Positions 24,101 through 37,967 are shown, numbered from the stretch's first letter. The stretch is DNA of 64,000 nt from Branchiostoma floridae (GCF_000003815.2 NC_049993.1:13412432-13476431); one strand, 5' to 3'. Numbers and translations: made by a program. Notes: generated by a model not told the origin, from the letters alone.

Positions 24101-26329
24101 GGTGGCCATGGCGCCCTTTAGCCAGTCCACCACGATGACGTTGGAGTCGTCCTTTGCTAGAATAGCCTGAACCATTGTTTCTATCCAGGGTTCTATTGTC
24201 CCGTACATGCTGTAGCCGTGTAGGATGATCCTTGTCATCACACCTGTCTCGTAGTTTGACCTGTGAGAAGTGAAAAATTCCCCTTAACGCTCCGTTTTCA
24301 TTAATCTAATATCCTCATGAAATCTTGATAGGACGGTAGTCAATATTTCACATTTACACTACCTCAAGATTTGGTGTACCTCTCATGAAATTTAGATCTG
24401 TTAGTGGTGAAAACTTCAAGTTTACACTACGTTTTTATAAGTGCACAGCCCCCGTAATATCCAGATTTGGTGGTCCAGAGTTCACATTTATAATACGTTT
24501 TTGCGAATGCAAATCCCTGATGAAATCTATATCTGGTGGTAGTCGAAAGTTACGCTACGTTTTTGTGCTTTTCGTATTAATTACATTGTATAACGCTAAC
24601 TTTGAGCCAAGGAGATCTCGTAGATGTATTGGGATCAATAAAAATAACTTTCGAATGTCTGAAATGATATTCTACGTCAAGACAGTATTCGCACCTGCGC
24701 AGTGTCTCCGGGCGGTCGGGTTTCAGGACGTGGCTCTGCACGGGGTTACTGCGCGTGCGCAGATGGAAGGTTGTGTTGATTCGCTTCCTGGGCTGTGGGA
24801 GGGGGATGTCGGAGGAAAATGGCGGCGCGTTGCTGAAACAACCCAGTCTGCCGTAACACACCGACTTCTCCTGCGTACCTGCCGCGCCGCTACTTCTCAC
24901 CTGACGTTCACCTGTATAACAACAAAGCGAACAGGTGTTCATATTGTTCAAACATAGCATACAGGTTGTCATATTGTTCAAACAACGCCTACAAGTGATC
25001 TTGTTGAAACAAAGGATGTACATGTTATAAAGTTCAAACAAAGGGTACGGTGGTCACACTGTTCAAACAAAGCATACATTTGTTTATATTGCTCAAAAAA
25101 TCTACACAGAAATCTCTAGCAGGGCTTTGAATTAAAATTTCAATCGGGTTATAAGTTTGTGCAAGGAGGTTATATAAAGATATAATCTCCTTAGTTTGTG
25201 TTGTTTGGTTTTCCTAAACCCATAGACCCACATTTTGTGAGTTTGGGCAATGTTATAAAAATCCTGTCTGGATCAGCAATAAAGATTTAAACAAAAAAAA
25301 TTGTCTTTAAAAAAAGAGAGACACTTTTCGGTCTGTTTTGTATTTAGGATACAGTATACGACTGTTGGTGTCTTGGTATATGAAATAAAATCTGTATATA
25401 TTTCTGTAACTTAGAGGATTTCTTAACATCATAATTTCTAAACTGATATCGATATCTACTTTGTATATCTCTTGTATGTATAGTCGAAAAAATGGTACGA
25501 TAGCCTCGGAACCCAGCCGCAACGCCGAGGCTCCTCCGTCAGCGAGGTCGGGAGAAATGGAGCCGGTCGGCTCGGGCAGGCAGCCGAGGCGACGTCTGCA
25601 GCGCGAGACTAGCAGAGTGGAGAAGCAGATGTCTTAGCTATAGCTTGACTAGTTTAGCTGGCACTACGAACATAACTCTAAATCTAACTCTATCCCAATT
25701 TCTTTGCTTCGAAGGCTATGGGACAAGACTAGTTTGAATGGGGAATCCTTTGATGCTATTGGCTGAATGGGCTAAATGGATCAATACAACCATTATAGGA
25801 AATACATTAAGTGGGGGTACATGTACTTTGAAATGGTCCAGATCTAAACTATAATTACTGGGCAATGAGGGGCTTTTAGTTTGCCCAATCGCAATGCCTC
25901 CCGGCCAATCGTTTTGATAACAGAATTTCAAGTGGACCCATTTGTAACAAAATGTGCATTAGGTTACTCCCAAAAGCACTTTATAGAAGAAACATCTTGT
26001 TCAAATAGCTACAGTTGACCCTTAACCACCCATGCGCCCACTTTACATCATACGGGCATGTTTATAGTTTATATGCAACTATATGAGAGATTTGGATTTT
26101 AAGATGGCAAATTTCAACAGTAAAAAATGAGTACCATTTCAATTAACTGATAAAAAATACACTGAAAAAATCTTAATACTGGCTATCTACTTTCTATAAG
26201 ATTATGTTGCTATTGATTGTAAGATGGCAATTATGTAAATGAGGTCTGACGTCACGTACCTTTCGCCCAACTGAGTAAGGACAGTAGACACGTGACGATG
26301 AACGCGATAGTGAGGCAGACAGACGACAT
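21166..26329 (-). CDS. Secreted pancreatic-lipase-family enzyme (nine coding exons)
   Basis: Predicted secreted lipase hydrolysing triglyceride or phospholipid esters, 510 aa. Coding exons on the minus strand: 26329-26260, 24911-24695, 24260-24032, 23859-23748, 23610-23386, 23035-22793, 22674-22554, 22337-22110, 21253-21166 (TAA stop). All junctions are GT-AG and keep frame. Residues 1-23 form a signal peptide (CLTIAFIVTCLLSLL). VCYGRLGCF at 41-49 matches the conserved N-terminus of the family (human PNLIP is 465 aa). Catalytic triad: Ser188 in GFSLGAQ, Asp212 in VDPA, His294 in CDHFRA. The spacing fits the family. HGY at 110-112 marks the oxyanion-hole strand. The lid between Cys272 and Cys292 has only 19 residues. 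A PLAT domain spans about 366-508, with an inserted Ser/Trp/acidic loop at about 442-459. It has fewer introns than its plus-strand paralogues, but the phase-1 intron inside the lid is shared. Substrate and colipase dependence cannot be read from sequence. Confidence 0.9.
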
Positions 26330-29300
26330 TTTCCTCTGCCGGGACGGTGGGGACGAGGGCGCCACTGGGAGTCCTGGGGACGACGTACTCAACTGCTAGA
26401 AGTATATACAACCTGCATAGACACAAAATATCGTCAATTTTAGTGTGCCATAAATTATTCCTGAAAACTGAATAGCTGTGCGTGTAAATGGGGCAGTGCA
26501 AACCATTGCATAACAAACGAGATTTAGTAAGGGGATAGTACATTGATTATCCGACGAGAGATGTAAGCTACTCGCGTGCCCTACTGCAAATTATACTGCA
26601 AATTATACGTTGGCCGGCCCCAACTTTGTATGAGGTACTGTATACAGTTATTAGTTCCAATGTTGTTCTCAAGACACATAAGTAGGTAGTACCAGGTACA
26701 GGGCTATTTCAGCGGAAATGTGTCGGAAGTTTAAAGGAGTGTTGATCCTTTGGCAAACTTCCTAAACAGTACCCGCTGCTGACCCAACACTTGAAGGTGC
26801 CTTGTACACAATTTAGGCATTTGGGCATCCAAGATCTAATCACACAGTATAAGTGTCCTGGATACCGGAAACGACGCGTAAGACACAATTCTTACACATA
26901 TACTGTACACCAGAGATCTCAGAACTCACCATAGGAAAGCTACAGGAAATGGCTATCGTCGAAATCTATGACATAACCTCGCCCACAGGTTTAGGGGGCG
27001 GGTCTAATCTTGACTCACACATGGCCTACCTTTTGACAACACAGTACATTTGTAGCAAGTAAGGATTCGTCCAATCCCTTTGCAAAACTGTCACAGTAGC
27101 AAACTTCTAATCCTAGAATAACACGAAAAGGTATTTTCTGTACATACGTTTAGTCGAGCTTGGAGTCGAACGTTTTGAATATACAACGGTCGAACGAACC
27201 TCAGTGACGTCATGAACTTTTCGGTAGGTCAAAATCTGTCGTTCAAGAAGTGTAACTATAAATACAATCGATGGAACCCCATACCGTAATAGTCCTGATA
27301 TGATAGCCAGTAATATCTGCAGTCCAGAACTACACCTTATACAGAATTGAAATGACAAAAAACGTCTCCGTGTACACGTACCATAAAAAAGTGCTGAGTT
27401 AATCATACTGAAGGCCAAGTGCATCTGATTGGTTGAAACGTGTTTGCTCCAAAGATCAGGCGATTTTAAAGTGGCAATCCGTTAAAAAAACAACATCATC
27501 AAATCAGACGCTTGAGCAGTTTGGTCAGAAAACGTGTCATTGAGAAGAAGATCTAGTTGAGCTAAATTATCGTAAATTTGGTTTTGGCCATTGCAATATC
27601 TTTGTATAACGAACCCCCCCCCCCTCACCACACACACACACATACATACATACAGACCACATCGTAATTTTGCACAGATATTCTGTATAAAGAACACACT
27701 AGATACTATTAGAAAACAAGTCCCTTTCTGTTGCATTTCACCATCACATATACGCCGGAATGTTTAACAGAAACAATCTTAAAACAGTGACACGTTGTCT
27801 CTCTACATCTTAAGTGCCACGTCACCTGTGTTCTCAACAAACATATACTATGTACATAAAAGTTGGAGTGTTTCCCTAATTACGTAAACTAACAAGCGAT
27901 CTCACTGTATGGGACGACTGTTCAAGACTTTTCCACTGGATTATTCCATTTGATAAAAGTAGGGAGCGGAAACGAACAACAAAAACTAAAGATTTACAAA
28001 TATCAGACACACCCCTCTTATTCCAATGGAATGATCTAGCGAAATGATTTTAGGTACATTCGAGATTTATTTCAAAGTGGTATATTTGATAAAAGAAGGG
28101 AGATCGTACTAGCACTTCGAAAACCTTTCCACGACGAAAAGCTATTGTTCAAATTGTTCAAATGGCATGACCCAGCAAATATAACACAAGGCACATTGAC
28201 CTTAATGTATGTTTGACCTTTTTATGTTTGAAGTGCCGCGCAGTGTAAATTTGTCCACACGTCTTGTTTATGCACAAGGCGACCCCGACCTGACGTCATA
28301 ACGCAAAGGGACTAGGGTATACGTGTGAGTTTTTTTTTTCTGTTGGAGAGATATATTTCTAAGAAAATATATCAGACGTCAAAAAGGCTAAAAATTCAAT
28401 TTACAGTCAACAATTATGTCAGCTGTCATAAAAAGAGCAAATTGTTGAATCACAAAATTGAGGGAATCGAAGCTTTAAAAGGGTCCCGACATGTTTGACG
28501 ATTCGTCTCACATACAAGAGCCAAACAAACGGTGTGGTTGGCGCGCGCTAAACGTCGTCTGACAGCCAAGTACAAAACGCCTTTGCGTGCAAATTTGGCG
28601 GGATGTCTGCGGTGGGGTGATAGTGGGGTGATCGAGATCACCCTGCGGCGATGGCATAGTTTTACATACATGTAACATAGTCGAGAAACATACAAACCTT
28701 ATACCTGAACCGCATAACGAATTAGGCAAGTCTATACTGCAATGCAGCGCTACCGGCCCTACAGAAACCAAGCATTCGCACCAAACCGTCAACAGTAAAA
28801 AAAGAAAAGAGTTAATGTTAGTAATAGGTACAACTATATGTTTCATTAGACAATGAAAACTGAAAAGCTTTAGGGCACATCGTCAGACGAGTCACCTTAA
28901 GCCCCTCCCACTTGATTAAGACCCGTCTATTAACATACTTTTCAACACTCCTTTTTCACTTTCAGGGAGAAAACGCATAACCCCCCTCCCACCAACTTTT
29001 CAAATGGAATATTCCAAACTATAATTTTGTAGAATTTGCTTGAGCAAGCAAGATGTGCACTACAATCGAACGCTATACTAAAGAAATAATGCAAGATGTA
29101 TGGAGTGTGACTAAGAAATACAGATCACGTCTTGAAGACTGCAGGGGTTCCGTCAAGACTGTGGGAGTTCTTTTCCAAGACATAGAAGAAGCCTTGTTTA
29201 AGCTATCTGATCCAGCATAGTCAAAATAGAATCAAAAGTCACTCGACTGTTTGTAACAATAATACAAAGCATCAGGTTTTCAAAAGGTTGCCGACCAAGA

Positions 29301-31168
29301 AAAAGAATCCACATAGCTAGTGCGCCCAAAATCGACCTCAAAAACTGCTCACCAAAATGTAAACAAATCCATCATATCAAAAGGATCGAGGGGGGCTGGG
29401 ATCTAAGGGCTGGGGAAGTTTGAGATCTAGACCCTCTGAAAAACTATTTCCTGTATTTTGAGGGGCAAATTTGGCTGGTAGCGTAGACTCAGCTTGATTC
29501 AGTTGCATCTGTGTTTATTTAAAAATATTTTCAACATTTCGTTTTTCCCCTGATCTTGAGTTATAGCTTCCAACATGCAAATTCAACCAACAACAGTTCG
29601 GTCGTCAGAGGTCAAAACCTCCTACCCGCAGGTGACAACAGATTTTTTTTATCTTTTTTTTTTCAATGTTGAGCCATCAGCGTTCCTTTGAATGTGATCT
29701 ATTCTCTCAGGGGCACGTGGCGCCGAGTTCCCCCCTTGTGGATGTACCATAAAAAGGAATATTTTCACAAAGATTTCCTTTTAATTTCACGGTAAAGGGC
29801 AAATTGAGCGTTGATTTGAAGTTCGCGATTGAAATGTAAAGGGGTAGGCAGAAATTAGATAGAACTAAGTCATCGTGATTTTTAAGTTCACGGAAAACAA
29901 AAAAAGGGTACATTTTCCTTTTTACAGTAAACGTACGCGTGTTGGCCATTCCCTAGGTGCATGTTCCTCTCATGACTGTGGAATGACGGGAATTTTGAAG
30001 CCTAGGGTCACAATGCCCCGGTGAATGGGGTATGACGGTGTCATATTACCAACGGCACGGAAGTCAGGACAAACCCCACAAAAGGAACATTTCCTCCCAT
30101 CACGCATTTTTACAGCGAGGCACGAGGGTAACACGCCCCCGAGTTGTGGACTGAAATGTGAAGTGAGATATTGGATCCGTAAAAACAGATAGTAAAAAAA
30201 AAAAGAAACTTCAAGCTAAAGAATCTAGATTTTTCTACGCATAGTAATATGAATTCAAACGTTGTGATCTCAATTCAAAAAGAAATTTCATGCACAAACC
30301 GCCAAAGTAACAATACAATAGACTTAGATTTTCACACATGCCCCCGCGATATATCCTGGACTACCCCCTTCATTGTTTGAACACGAGGGCAACGTTAAAG
30401 GGGAAAAAATGGCAAAAGTAAAAAAGGTACATCATTTCACAAAAATACGTAACGTTAAGACTCATTTCATTTCTCCGAAATAGCAATGTTATGTAATGTT
30501 ATGTTATGTTAATAATTTGTTTTGTTATGCTTTTCGTAACAACATGCTTTTCTAAAAAAATTCCATGAGTAAATTCGAATATTTATGATCCTCTATTATT
30601 CAATTTTCAAACAAGTGAGACAAACATTTAAAAAGGGGGAATGTAGCATTTCATTCATGAACAGGTCTATACCGAACATTAATTACACTCAACAGAACAT
30701 GGGGGAGGGGGGCTTGAACATTTTCCATTAGCCAATCTAATCATTTATTTACCTATCCAATCAAATTTACACAGCGATAGATAAGTACCTACTTGACAAA
30801 CAGAGCAAGGATTCTGATCAACACGGTCATTGTGTTAATAAGATAAGAAGGAAATCTTCCTCAGGAAAAATCAGACGATACAGGTCACCCTGGTGTCATA
30901 TTGCCCGGGGGAACATAGAGAAAAATAATTCACATATATATCAAATCGGCTACAACGTATGTTCCTAGACCTTTAAAACTTTCTTCTAAAAGATGCTCAC
31001 TGGTATGATAAAAGTACGATGAACATAATTCACGAAGGACGCGGATTTTTACAGAGATTCCCTAGCACATGGCTAATACATTCTGCCCACATGCTTTCGT
31101 TACCGAACACCGCGTCCCCTCAAATCAATTAACGTGTCGATTTTTTTCCCGAACCTATGGGGTCTTAC
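26330..31168. other. Upstream region of the minus-strand lipase and repeat-rich intergenic DNA
   Basis: Directly 5' of the lipase start (minus strand) the sequence is GC-rich, with a TATATA word at about 26403-26408 that could be a weak TATA element. Further out lie a poly-C/(CA)n run at 27608-27660, a hAT MITE fragment at 29395-29530 and a GCGGT-type repeat at 29750-29950. No other exon could be supported. Confidence 0.45.
29395..29530 (-). mobile_element. Fragment of the same hAT MITE family, inverted orientation
   Basis: On the minus strand this reads CAGATGCAACTGAA, then CAAATTTGCCCCTCAAAATA, CAGGAAATAGTTTTTCAGAG and GGTCT. It is collinear with the interior of the element at 18450-18790 (CAGATGCAATTGAA, AAATTTGCACCTCAAAATGC, AGGAAATAGTGTTTCAGAGG). 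Terminal repeats are missing or degraded. Confidence 0.65.
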
Positions 31169-31371
31169 CTGAGAAACTGCGTTTTTGTCGTCCGAAACGC
31201 CGGTGAGATGTGTACCCTGTGAGGGACGCTCGTGTTCTGACTCAAACTTCCCGGCAGAAGTGTAAATATCCGATAGTTCAGGCGGTTTCTAGGGTGTAAC
31301 ACATGGTGTGATCGTCTGACGCACGCTTTCCGAATGCCACACAAAAAGGCCGGTAGTGGGCTTGCCAACAT
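31169..31371 (-). CDS. Candidate first coding exon of a mitochondrial protein, partial
   Basis: From ATG at 31371 (minus strand) the frame runs 67 codons to a strong donor, CTCAG|GTAAGAC, in phase 2. The peptide begins MLASPLPAFLCGIRKACVRR and is rich in Arg, Ser and Leu, with no Asp or Glu at all. That is the composition of a mitochondrial targeting presequence. No downstream exon could be identified towards the lipase gene. The exon could therefore belong to a gene with distant exons, be a relic, or be a chance frame. No product is proposed. Confidence 0.3.
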
Positions 31372-32439
31372 GGGCGACACCAACTCTCAACAGGGGTATT
31401 TAAATTACATATTACTCACAAAAGCAACCCTTATAAACATTCAACCATGACATCTTATTGCATACATGATATGCTAGCTACAGAAATTGGTTGTGCTGAA
31501 TTGTTCTCTTTTTGGTGTTGTTTACGACCTATTTTTCAAACGTTGGACGATTCCAAGTTGATTTGAATCGTTCCGCTACAGTTCGCAGCGTATCACGTGC
31601 AGAGGGCAGGGACGGGGGTGTGGCCAGGGGTTGGCAATACGCGTGTCAGTGAGTACATCGTGACGTCACTTATGTCTCGTGGCAGCCCAGACACGATATT
31701 TGGTGACAGTTATTTCCTCGTTTAGTCCAAGATCTGTTTTCCTTTTTGGTGACCAACATCCGAGATATCTCTTGGCTTTCCAAGTAAACACTAGCATCCC
31801 AATGTGACCGAGTTCAAGACCACATTTCCTTCCGAATGTATTCGAACTAACAAATACGTCACACCTCAAATATTTATTCACAACCTCTTTACTAGACTTT
31901 CCTAACACCACATCCTTTGTGCTAACCGTCTTCAAGAACAAACAACCTTTCCGACAGTATTTTCTCGCGAAAAATAAAACCTGACTTCTCGATCGCAAAC
32001 AAAATTCTTTCGCCGTGTTACATATAGTAAGTAGTCAGCATCAATATGTGGCTGTCAGCGATTGGTCGATTCAAGCGTGGCGTGAGAGTGGCGGATACAT
32101 ACGGATCACGAGCAATCGATTCGGGTACCGATACGGTCCGTAACCTTGGTTACGAGCTAGCCTTATTTGTAAAGCTAGATTTATCGTCTGACAAATGTAA
32201 CCACGCTAATGTGTGTCACAGTTTAGCTACAGAGTGCGTAAAATGATCGTACCTAGACCTAGTAAAATGACAAGGCTTTTCTAAAAACAGCGAGTACAGT
32301 GCTACATGATCATGAAATAAAAATTATACATTCATAAAATATACACCTGCTTCACCTGTTTTATGTGAAGGGCCATATAACGTTATAGTGTTTCATTATG
32401 ATTTATATTTATATTATTATAATTTTATAGTACATCCAG

Positions 32440-32660
32440 TAGGCACCCAGCTGAGTAAGGATCAGTAGTTGTAATGTGATCGAGGCACCTCCTTTAACAC
32501 GAAACGCCCCATTTTACGTCGATCCCTTCCGAAAGACGGATACAGCCCCAACCAGGAAGCCCTATCCGAGTATCCCGGATTCGAACCGGGGTCACATAGT
32601 TTCATACAATTTGTAACCAGGAGCTCAAGTGTTAGGTTGTATCCTAACTACAGAGCTCTT
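32440..32660 (-). mobile_element. tRNA-derived SINE, minus orientation
   Basis: Read on the minus strand it has a perfect B-box (GGTTCGAATCC, complement of 32577-32587). This is followed by GGTTGGGGCTGTATCCGTCT, TTCGGAAGGGAT, GTAAAATGGGG, AGGAGGTGCCTCGA and TTACAACTACTGAT. The same blocks occur in the same order in the SINE at 48040-48245. Confidence 0.75.
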
Positions 32661-35600
32661 GTTGTAGTTATTATTTAGCTGACCTGTAAAAGAACTGGAC
32701 CAAGATGTACTGGCCGATAAAGTGAACAATGTTTACAAATAATCTATCTAGGGAGATCTATCACCATTTTCAAGCTGCAAACAATAGCACTGGGCAAGGC
32801 CAAGGGATACCTCTCTTTCCAGTTCATAAACCAAATCATATGAAATATCCAAAATCTTGGCATATATATATATAGGTCATAAGAGACTGTTCCAGTCTAA
32901 TTTTAGCCAATAATTAGGCCATAATTATGCCATGTAAAAGGTAACAGTGTCAAATCAAATAATGGAACGTTCCAACACGTAAAGGCGTTTTACTGCACGC
33001 ATGATATACTATGTAGCAGTCGGAAATAGACATATAAATTGAACACATAGTAATCTAGAATCTATCACAACGATTGAGGAAAGATTCAAGGGACTAAGAA
33101 ATATGAACAATAGCTCTGAATATGAATAGTAGTCCCGGAAGAATAAGTCTACTTTGCCTGCAAAAAAAAAAAAAACAAATACTGCGAATACATAAAATGT
33201 GCTTCTATTCTAACAATGTTCCAGGTGGTAGAAGGCAAAAGAACGTAACAGACAGATCAATTTTTGATCGGTACCCGTACCCAAACGTAAAGAAAACAAT
33301 TATAGGCCCCTACAAACAGGTGCAAAACTTACAACCCGTACGTCGTACATCTGTCGATCCAGGTGCTAAACTTGGCGCCTACGTGCACCTGTTGACCTTG
33401 AAGAATGCGAAGGTCACGCATGACAGCCATGACAACAAATAAACCTTGAATGTAGCAGATACGGCGTTCATTGATAGGCAACAAGTCGAGACTTTACCAA
33501 AATAGAAGTAGGAATTTACATCTGCAAGCGACACCTCTCTATAACTAGAAAAATATCAAAATATTATATCATTTTGGCTTAGTTTTTTTACACTATACAG
33601 GCAAGTCACAATGAAGAGGCAAATACAATGTAGATGACCATAAAAAGTCTTCTAAAGTGAGTGAGAGTCTTCTAATGAAAATTACGACAGTTTGACAAAT
33701 TGCAAATCACCTTAGTCAGTCAAAAGCCACGTGAGCAGGCGTGCTCTAGCCAAACTTCCGCCGCAAACCTTCAATAGCCGTACACAAGACAAAAAGCTCA
33801 AATTCTCAACTCCAAAGACAACGTTGCGAAGCAAGCTGACAACAATAAAAAAAAATACACAGTAAACAATCCAGGGTAATTCAAGTATCATTGCTCACCT
33901 TAGCGTGTTGGTATACGTAAATATGTAAGGTTACGTTTCCAGTTTTCCAAGCAATTTGAGAGAAGAACGAATTCTACCACCGGAGTTCCTCCTAAAAAAA
34001 CTCTCAATGAAACAAAGCCCCTAATCATAAACTGACGCTGGTGCCGCTAGGAATCAATTTGTCATTGTCAGTCTTTAGTGAATGGTTCTTAAATCTGATA
34101 TCCTTTAAGTTTGTAAAGCAGCGACGCTACTTAAAGAAATTTTGGTGCGACCTGGGGTTTTGTTTCAGACGACCTCGTATGCCCTATTTGGACGTTGTAG
34201 TAAAATCGAGACTGCAAGTTATTGTTTTGGTGCCTCTATAACACGTACCATCCCCATTAGTTGTACAAATAGTAGTACACTCACACACACAACACACAGG
34301 TACACGCACACACAACATACGCACTGTTTGGAACTAATGGTAGAGCGTTCCATTGCTTTTGGTCAGACGAATATGTTGTGGCAGTATCGTGCAATCATTG
34401 TGTGTAGAAAAATTGTATACAATGCAGAGGGAAAAGTGACGTTTGAACGTTCTACATCAGGAAAAAATATTAATTTTACACCTGACCCTCCCTATTCAAC
34501 TTCGTGGAATGGTATCACCTGCACTGGCCTTCACGTGGTGGAAAATTTCCAAACGGGGGTTGTTCATTCATGGTCAAGTTTGGGTGTATTTGTTTCCTTG
34601 CATAAAACATAATAATGCGGTTACTGTAAACGGCTTGATTTCATCAATGTAAGGCTAATGACATTTACACTAAAACATACAACGTTACCAACACAAAGAC
34701 TTTTCAGTAACAATTACTGCAATCTTTACACCTGCAACAGCCTAAATCCATACGCAGAAAGTTTGGCATGCCAAAAGGCGGGAAAATGACCTTGTTCCTT
34801 TTCACAATTAGGTCAGTTGTATCACTAGAAGGTCGCCAAAACACAGGACTTTTGTCTAGTCTAGACCTTATGTCAACGAACTGAACATTATGGCAGCTCT
34901 GTGCCTTACCGGCTTACAACTGACCGAGTCCTTCGTGTTTGTATACCCCCTAGTCTGAAATGCGGTGATGTCACTGAACTGTACAATTGAGATATATAGA
35001 CTGTTAGAGCTAAAACGATCTGTTGGTATTGTTGATGGGTTATCTGAGATCTGTTTCATCTTAGATGAGCTTTTGAATTCCTTTAAGTCCTTAACTCACT
35101 TGAGGAACCTTGTAAGGTGATATCTAAGGTCGTAGTTTTTCTGCGTGATCGGAATGATACTTAAAGGGCATATGGCTTTTTGCGAATATGTCCAAGGCAC
35201 CTTATAGCTAATCATAAATCTTCCACATATTTGTACTAACCACGTGATGAAACACACGTCCAGTCCAAAGAAATATCATAATCAGTATCAAAAGTTGCAT
35301 TACTATCTCTCAGCCGTGATAATCTATATTATCAGAACTACTGCAAGTTATCCATACGTAAGTTAAAGCAGATGATTATAGTCTGCTCGGAATATACTAT
35401 CAGCACCTGACTGTTGCAAACTTTAAACGCCATTTTCAGGACTTCTGTGTAACATTATGTAAAGAGGGGGGGGGGTGTCGTGCTTTCTAAAATAATTGTC
35501 AAAATTGGTCACTACTGATATATGTAGACGCAACATTCGTACACTCCCATTCGCGTCACTTAGAGAAGGAGAGACAGACAGACAGACACACCTCAAACAA

Positions 35601-36370
35601 TACCTCCATTTTCATGGAGGTAACAAGACTGCAGATGTGTACATGCCTTCCAATGAAGTAGCCTGTGTTGAAAGAAAGAACGTGCCATTCGACTTCTTAT
35701 CTCAGTCACGTACTTGTCAGACATCCGTTGACTTCAACTACTAACGACAAGGTCAGCTCAGGGTCAAGTACGAAGTACAAGCGCTTGACCCAGACATACC
35801 TACGTGATCATTTCTTAACGATGGTTGCTGTCCTGAGATAAGTAGTAGAATGAAATCAAATGCAACCACATATCCCTGGATAGAGACCTCGGTTATTTTT
35901 CCAACTGCATAGCGCCCTAGGCCTCACCCCCAAACACACACACACATGGCATATGTAGATCTAGATTCTTGTAGTACACTGTCAGACTTCGAAAAGGCAT
36001 TGCTTTTTGGACTTTGTCCTGGGACCCATATAGAAAGAAACCTCTGTGCACTTCGTTTGAAAGCAGTAATGGTGATAGATGTAGAGTCATTGACACCTTG
36101 ATATGTTATGTCTCCAACCTAAGAGCTTCAAACAGCCGCCTTGGCCCACACGTGTAGCCTTTTTACGTTACTTTGCTGAAGAATGGTTCGTATCTTTTCT
36201 TCTGACATCTTTTCTTCGTATCTTTTCTTCTGACATCAACAAATGCACTTGTCAAAGTACGTAGAAAAGGATGTAGGCTTACAATAGTGGTCACCATGTA
36301 CTATGACTGCTTTTCTTTAAAACATTTTCCCAGGTAATGAGTTTTTTAAACATCACACTAAATCAAACGT

Positions 36371-36510
36371 CACCAACATAAAGGCCCCTGCAGTTCCTAA
36401 AAGGCCGCTAGGAGGCCCAGATTCCTGCCACCTTAAAATCAAGACCATATGATGTCCAGAATTATGACAAAAACGACAGCTCTGTTGCAGTACCAGAAAA
36501 AGCCGCTAGT
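36371..36510 (-). repeat. Reverse fragments of the CTAGCGGC dispersed repeat
   Basis: CCGCTAGGAGGCCCAG at about 36411 and GTTGCAGTACCAGAAAAAGC followed by CGCTAG at about 36485 are reverse complements of the core CCTCCTAGCGGCTTT seen at 43856. Confidence 0.5.
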
Positions 36511-37967
36511 GTACCTGTCCCCTCATTTTGTCTTCAATTACCCACAAGTGCCATAAAGATCCATTCACAAATTTTGCAATCTATTTCGTCCACAAACAAA
36601 CCCGCCCACAAACAATATCAACATTGCGAATACATCCCTTTTTGCAAAGGTAACAAGGGAAGAAACGATCACCCGTACGCCTTTAATACAAATTTCCGTA
36701 GAAAAGGCAATACAATACCGGGGAATACCTGCACTGCAATATAATTGGCATTGGACCAACTGGCAAGACGCCATAATGACTCACGAGTTTTGATTGGCTG
36801 AATGCCAACGGTTTAACAATTAAGCATGTGACTGAGGGAATCACCGCGCGCCATGCTTCCTTTAAGAGATAACGTTCATACGACGCAGAGAACGTCTCAG
36901 ACCTCCCACTGGGTAATCGTACGTCCACCTGTACCCTGGAGGTGTCGTACGACGGATCATGAAAAGGTGCACGTGTCGTATGCCAAAGACGTAAGATTTC
37001 GTCGAATGCCATTGTCGTGCGACCAGAAATTTTCCTCCGACGTATGGATCATCAGGTTATGTTTTGTTTACGGTGATTCACTCTGGTATTTCCGTAACAA
37101 AACATAAACATACATCAAAAGGCATGGCTGTATACTATAACTATACATAGACGATATATATGGATAGAATACCCACTTAGCCACGAGGTTGACGTCTGCC
37201 TTACATAACTATTTATCCACCCAAGTTAGACATTTTACAAAGCTTATGCAACAATTAATTTCAAAACGAAGAATCCAGAGAAACAATATGAAATCTTGTT
37301 CTAGTTCAAGAAGTGAGAAAGGCACAGAAATTTGGCCTAAATTTAGTGTTATACACTGAGTATATTTACAAAATTGCAATCTTGCAAGTATGCCGTGTGC
37401 ATGTGTGCCTCTTAAAGTCTCCTTTTACGCTTGAAATAACACCACCACGCCACTGTGCATGTGGGCGTTTGGTAGACATCATCGGAAGATAAATTTCGAG
37501 ACGTTTTTAGAAAAAGGTAAACGTACTCGTTACTTCCGAAGATGTGAAACTACCGAAAACTCAACGTTTTCTACATGCCACTCATGTAACGTTAAACTTA
37601 CAAACTTCAACACACATCCTAAGCTATGTTCGCCAAATTTCAGTAGGGAATTATTTTGCTTACAATCACGTAGCAATACTAATAGTAACGCTATAAGTGG
37701 ATGTATACGTAGGTAGACTAAAGAAATTGGTCAACTTTAAACGAGGGCTTAACAGGTACACCAGTGTTGGTAGGAAGAATCTGAGATGATAGGTAGGGTT
37801 AATCCCCTTAACCCTGTAACGCGAACCCTTTAAAATCTGGGTCAAAAATTTTAAACCGGGGAAATGTTACTAAGTTTGAATGCACCGGCTATATAAGTGG
37901 AACCACTTAAGACCTAGCAACGTACATACACTTAACGGGGAAAGCTATACTTTTTCGCACTGCAGAA

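Larger units (their letters stand above)
31372..37963. other. Intergenic stretch, repeats but no supported gene
   Basis: Contains a reverse-oriented SINE (32440-32660), a (CA)-rich run (34270-34325), a poly-G run (35466-35475) and reverse fragments of the CTAGCGGC repeat (36371-36510). An open frame at 36683-37012 (minus) starts with a fair Kozak context (ACAATGGC), but I recognise nothing in it and found no splice support. Confidence 0.45.

Noticed and set aside
24385-25041. Plus-strand frame of 190 codons
   Set aside because: It is antisense to exon 2 of the minus-strand lipase, whose splice sites and family motif are clear.
31666-31998. Minus-strand frame of 110 codons upstream of the mitochondrial-type exon
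   Set aside because: No motif, no strong start context, and it does not connect to the exon at 31169-31371 by any convincing splice pair.
34142-34612. Plus-strand frame of 156 codons
   Set aside because: It crosses a (CA)n run and has no recognisable domain or splice signals. Composition is that of random sequence.
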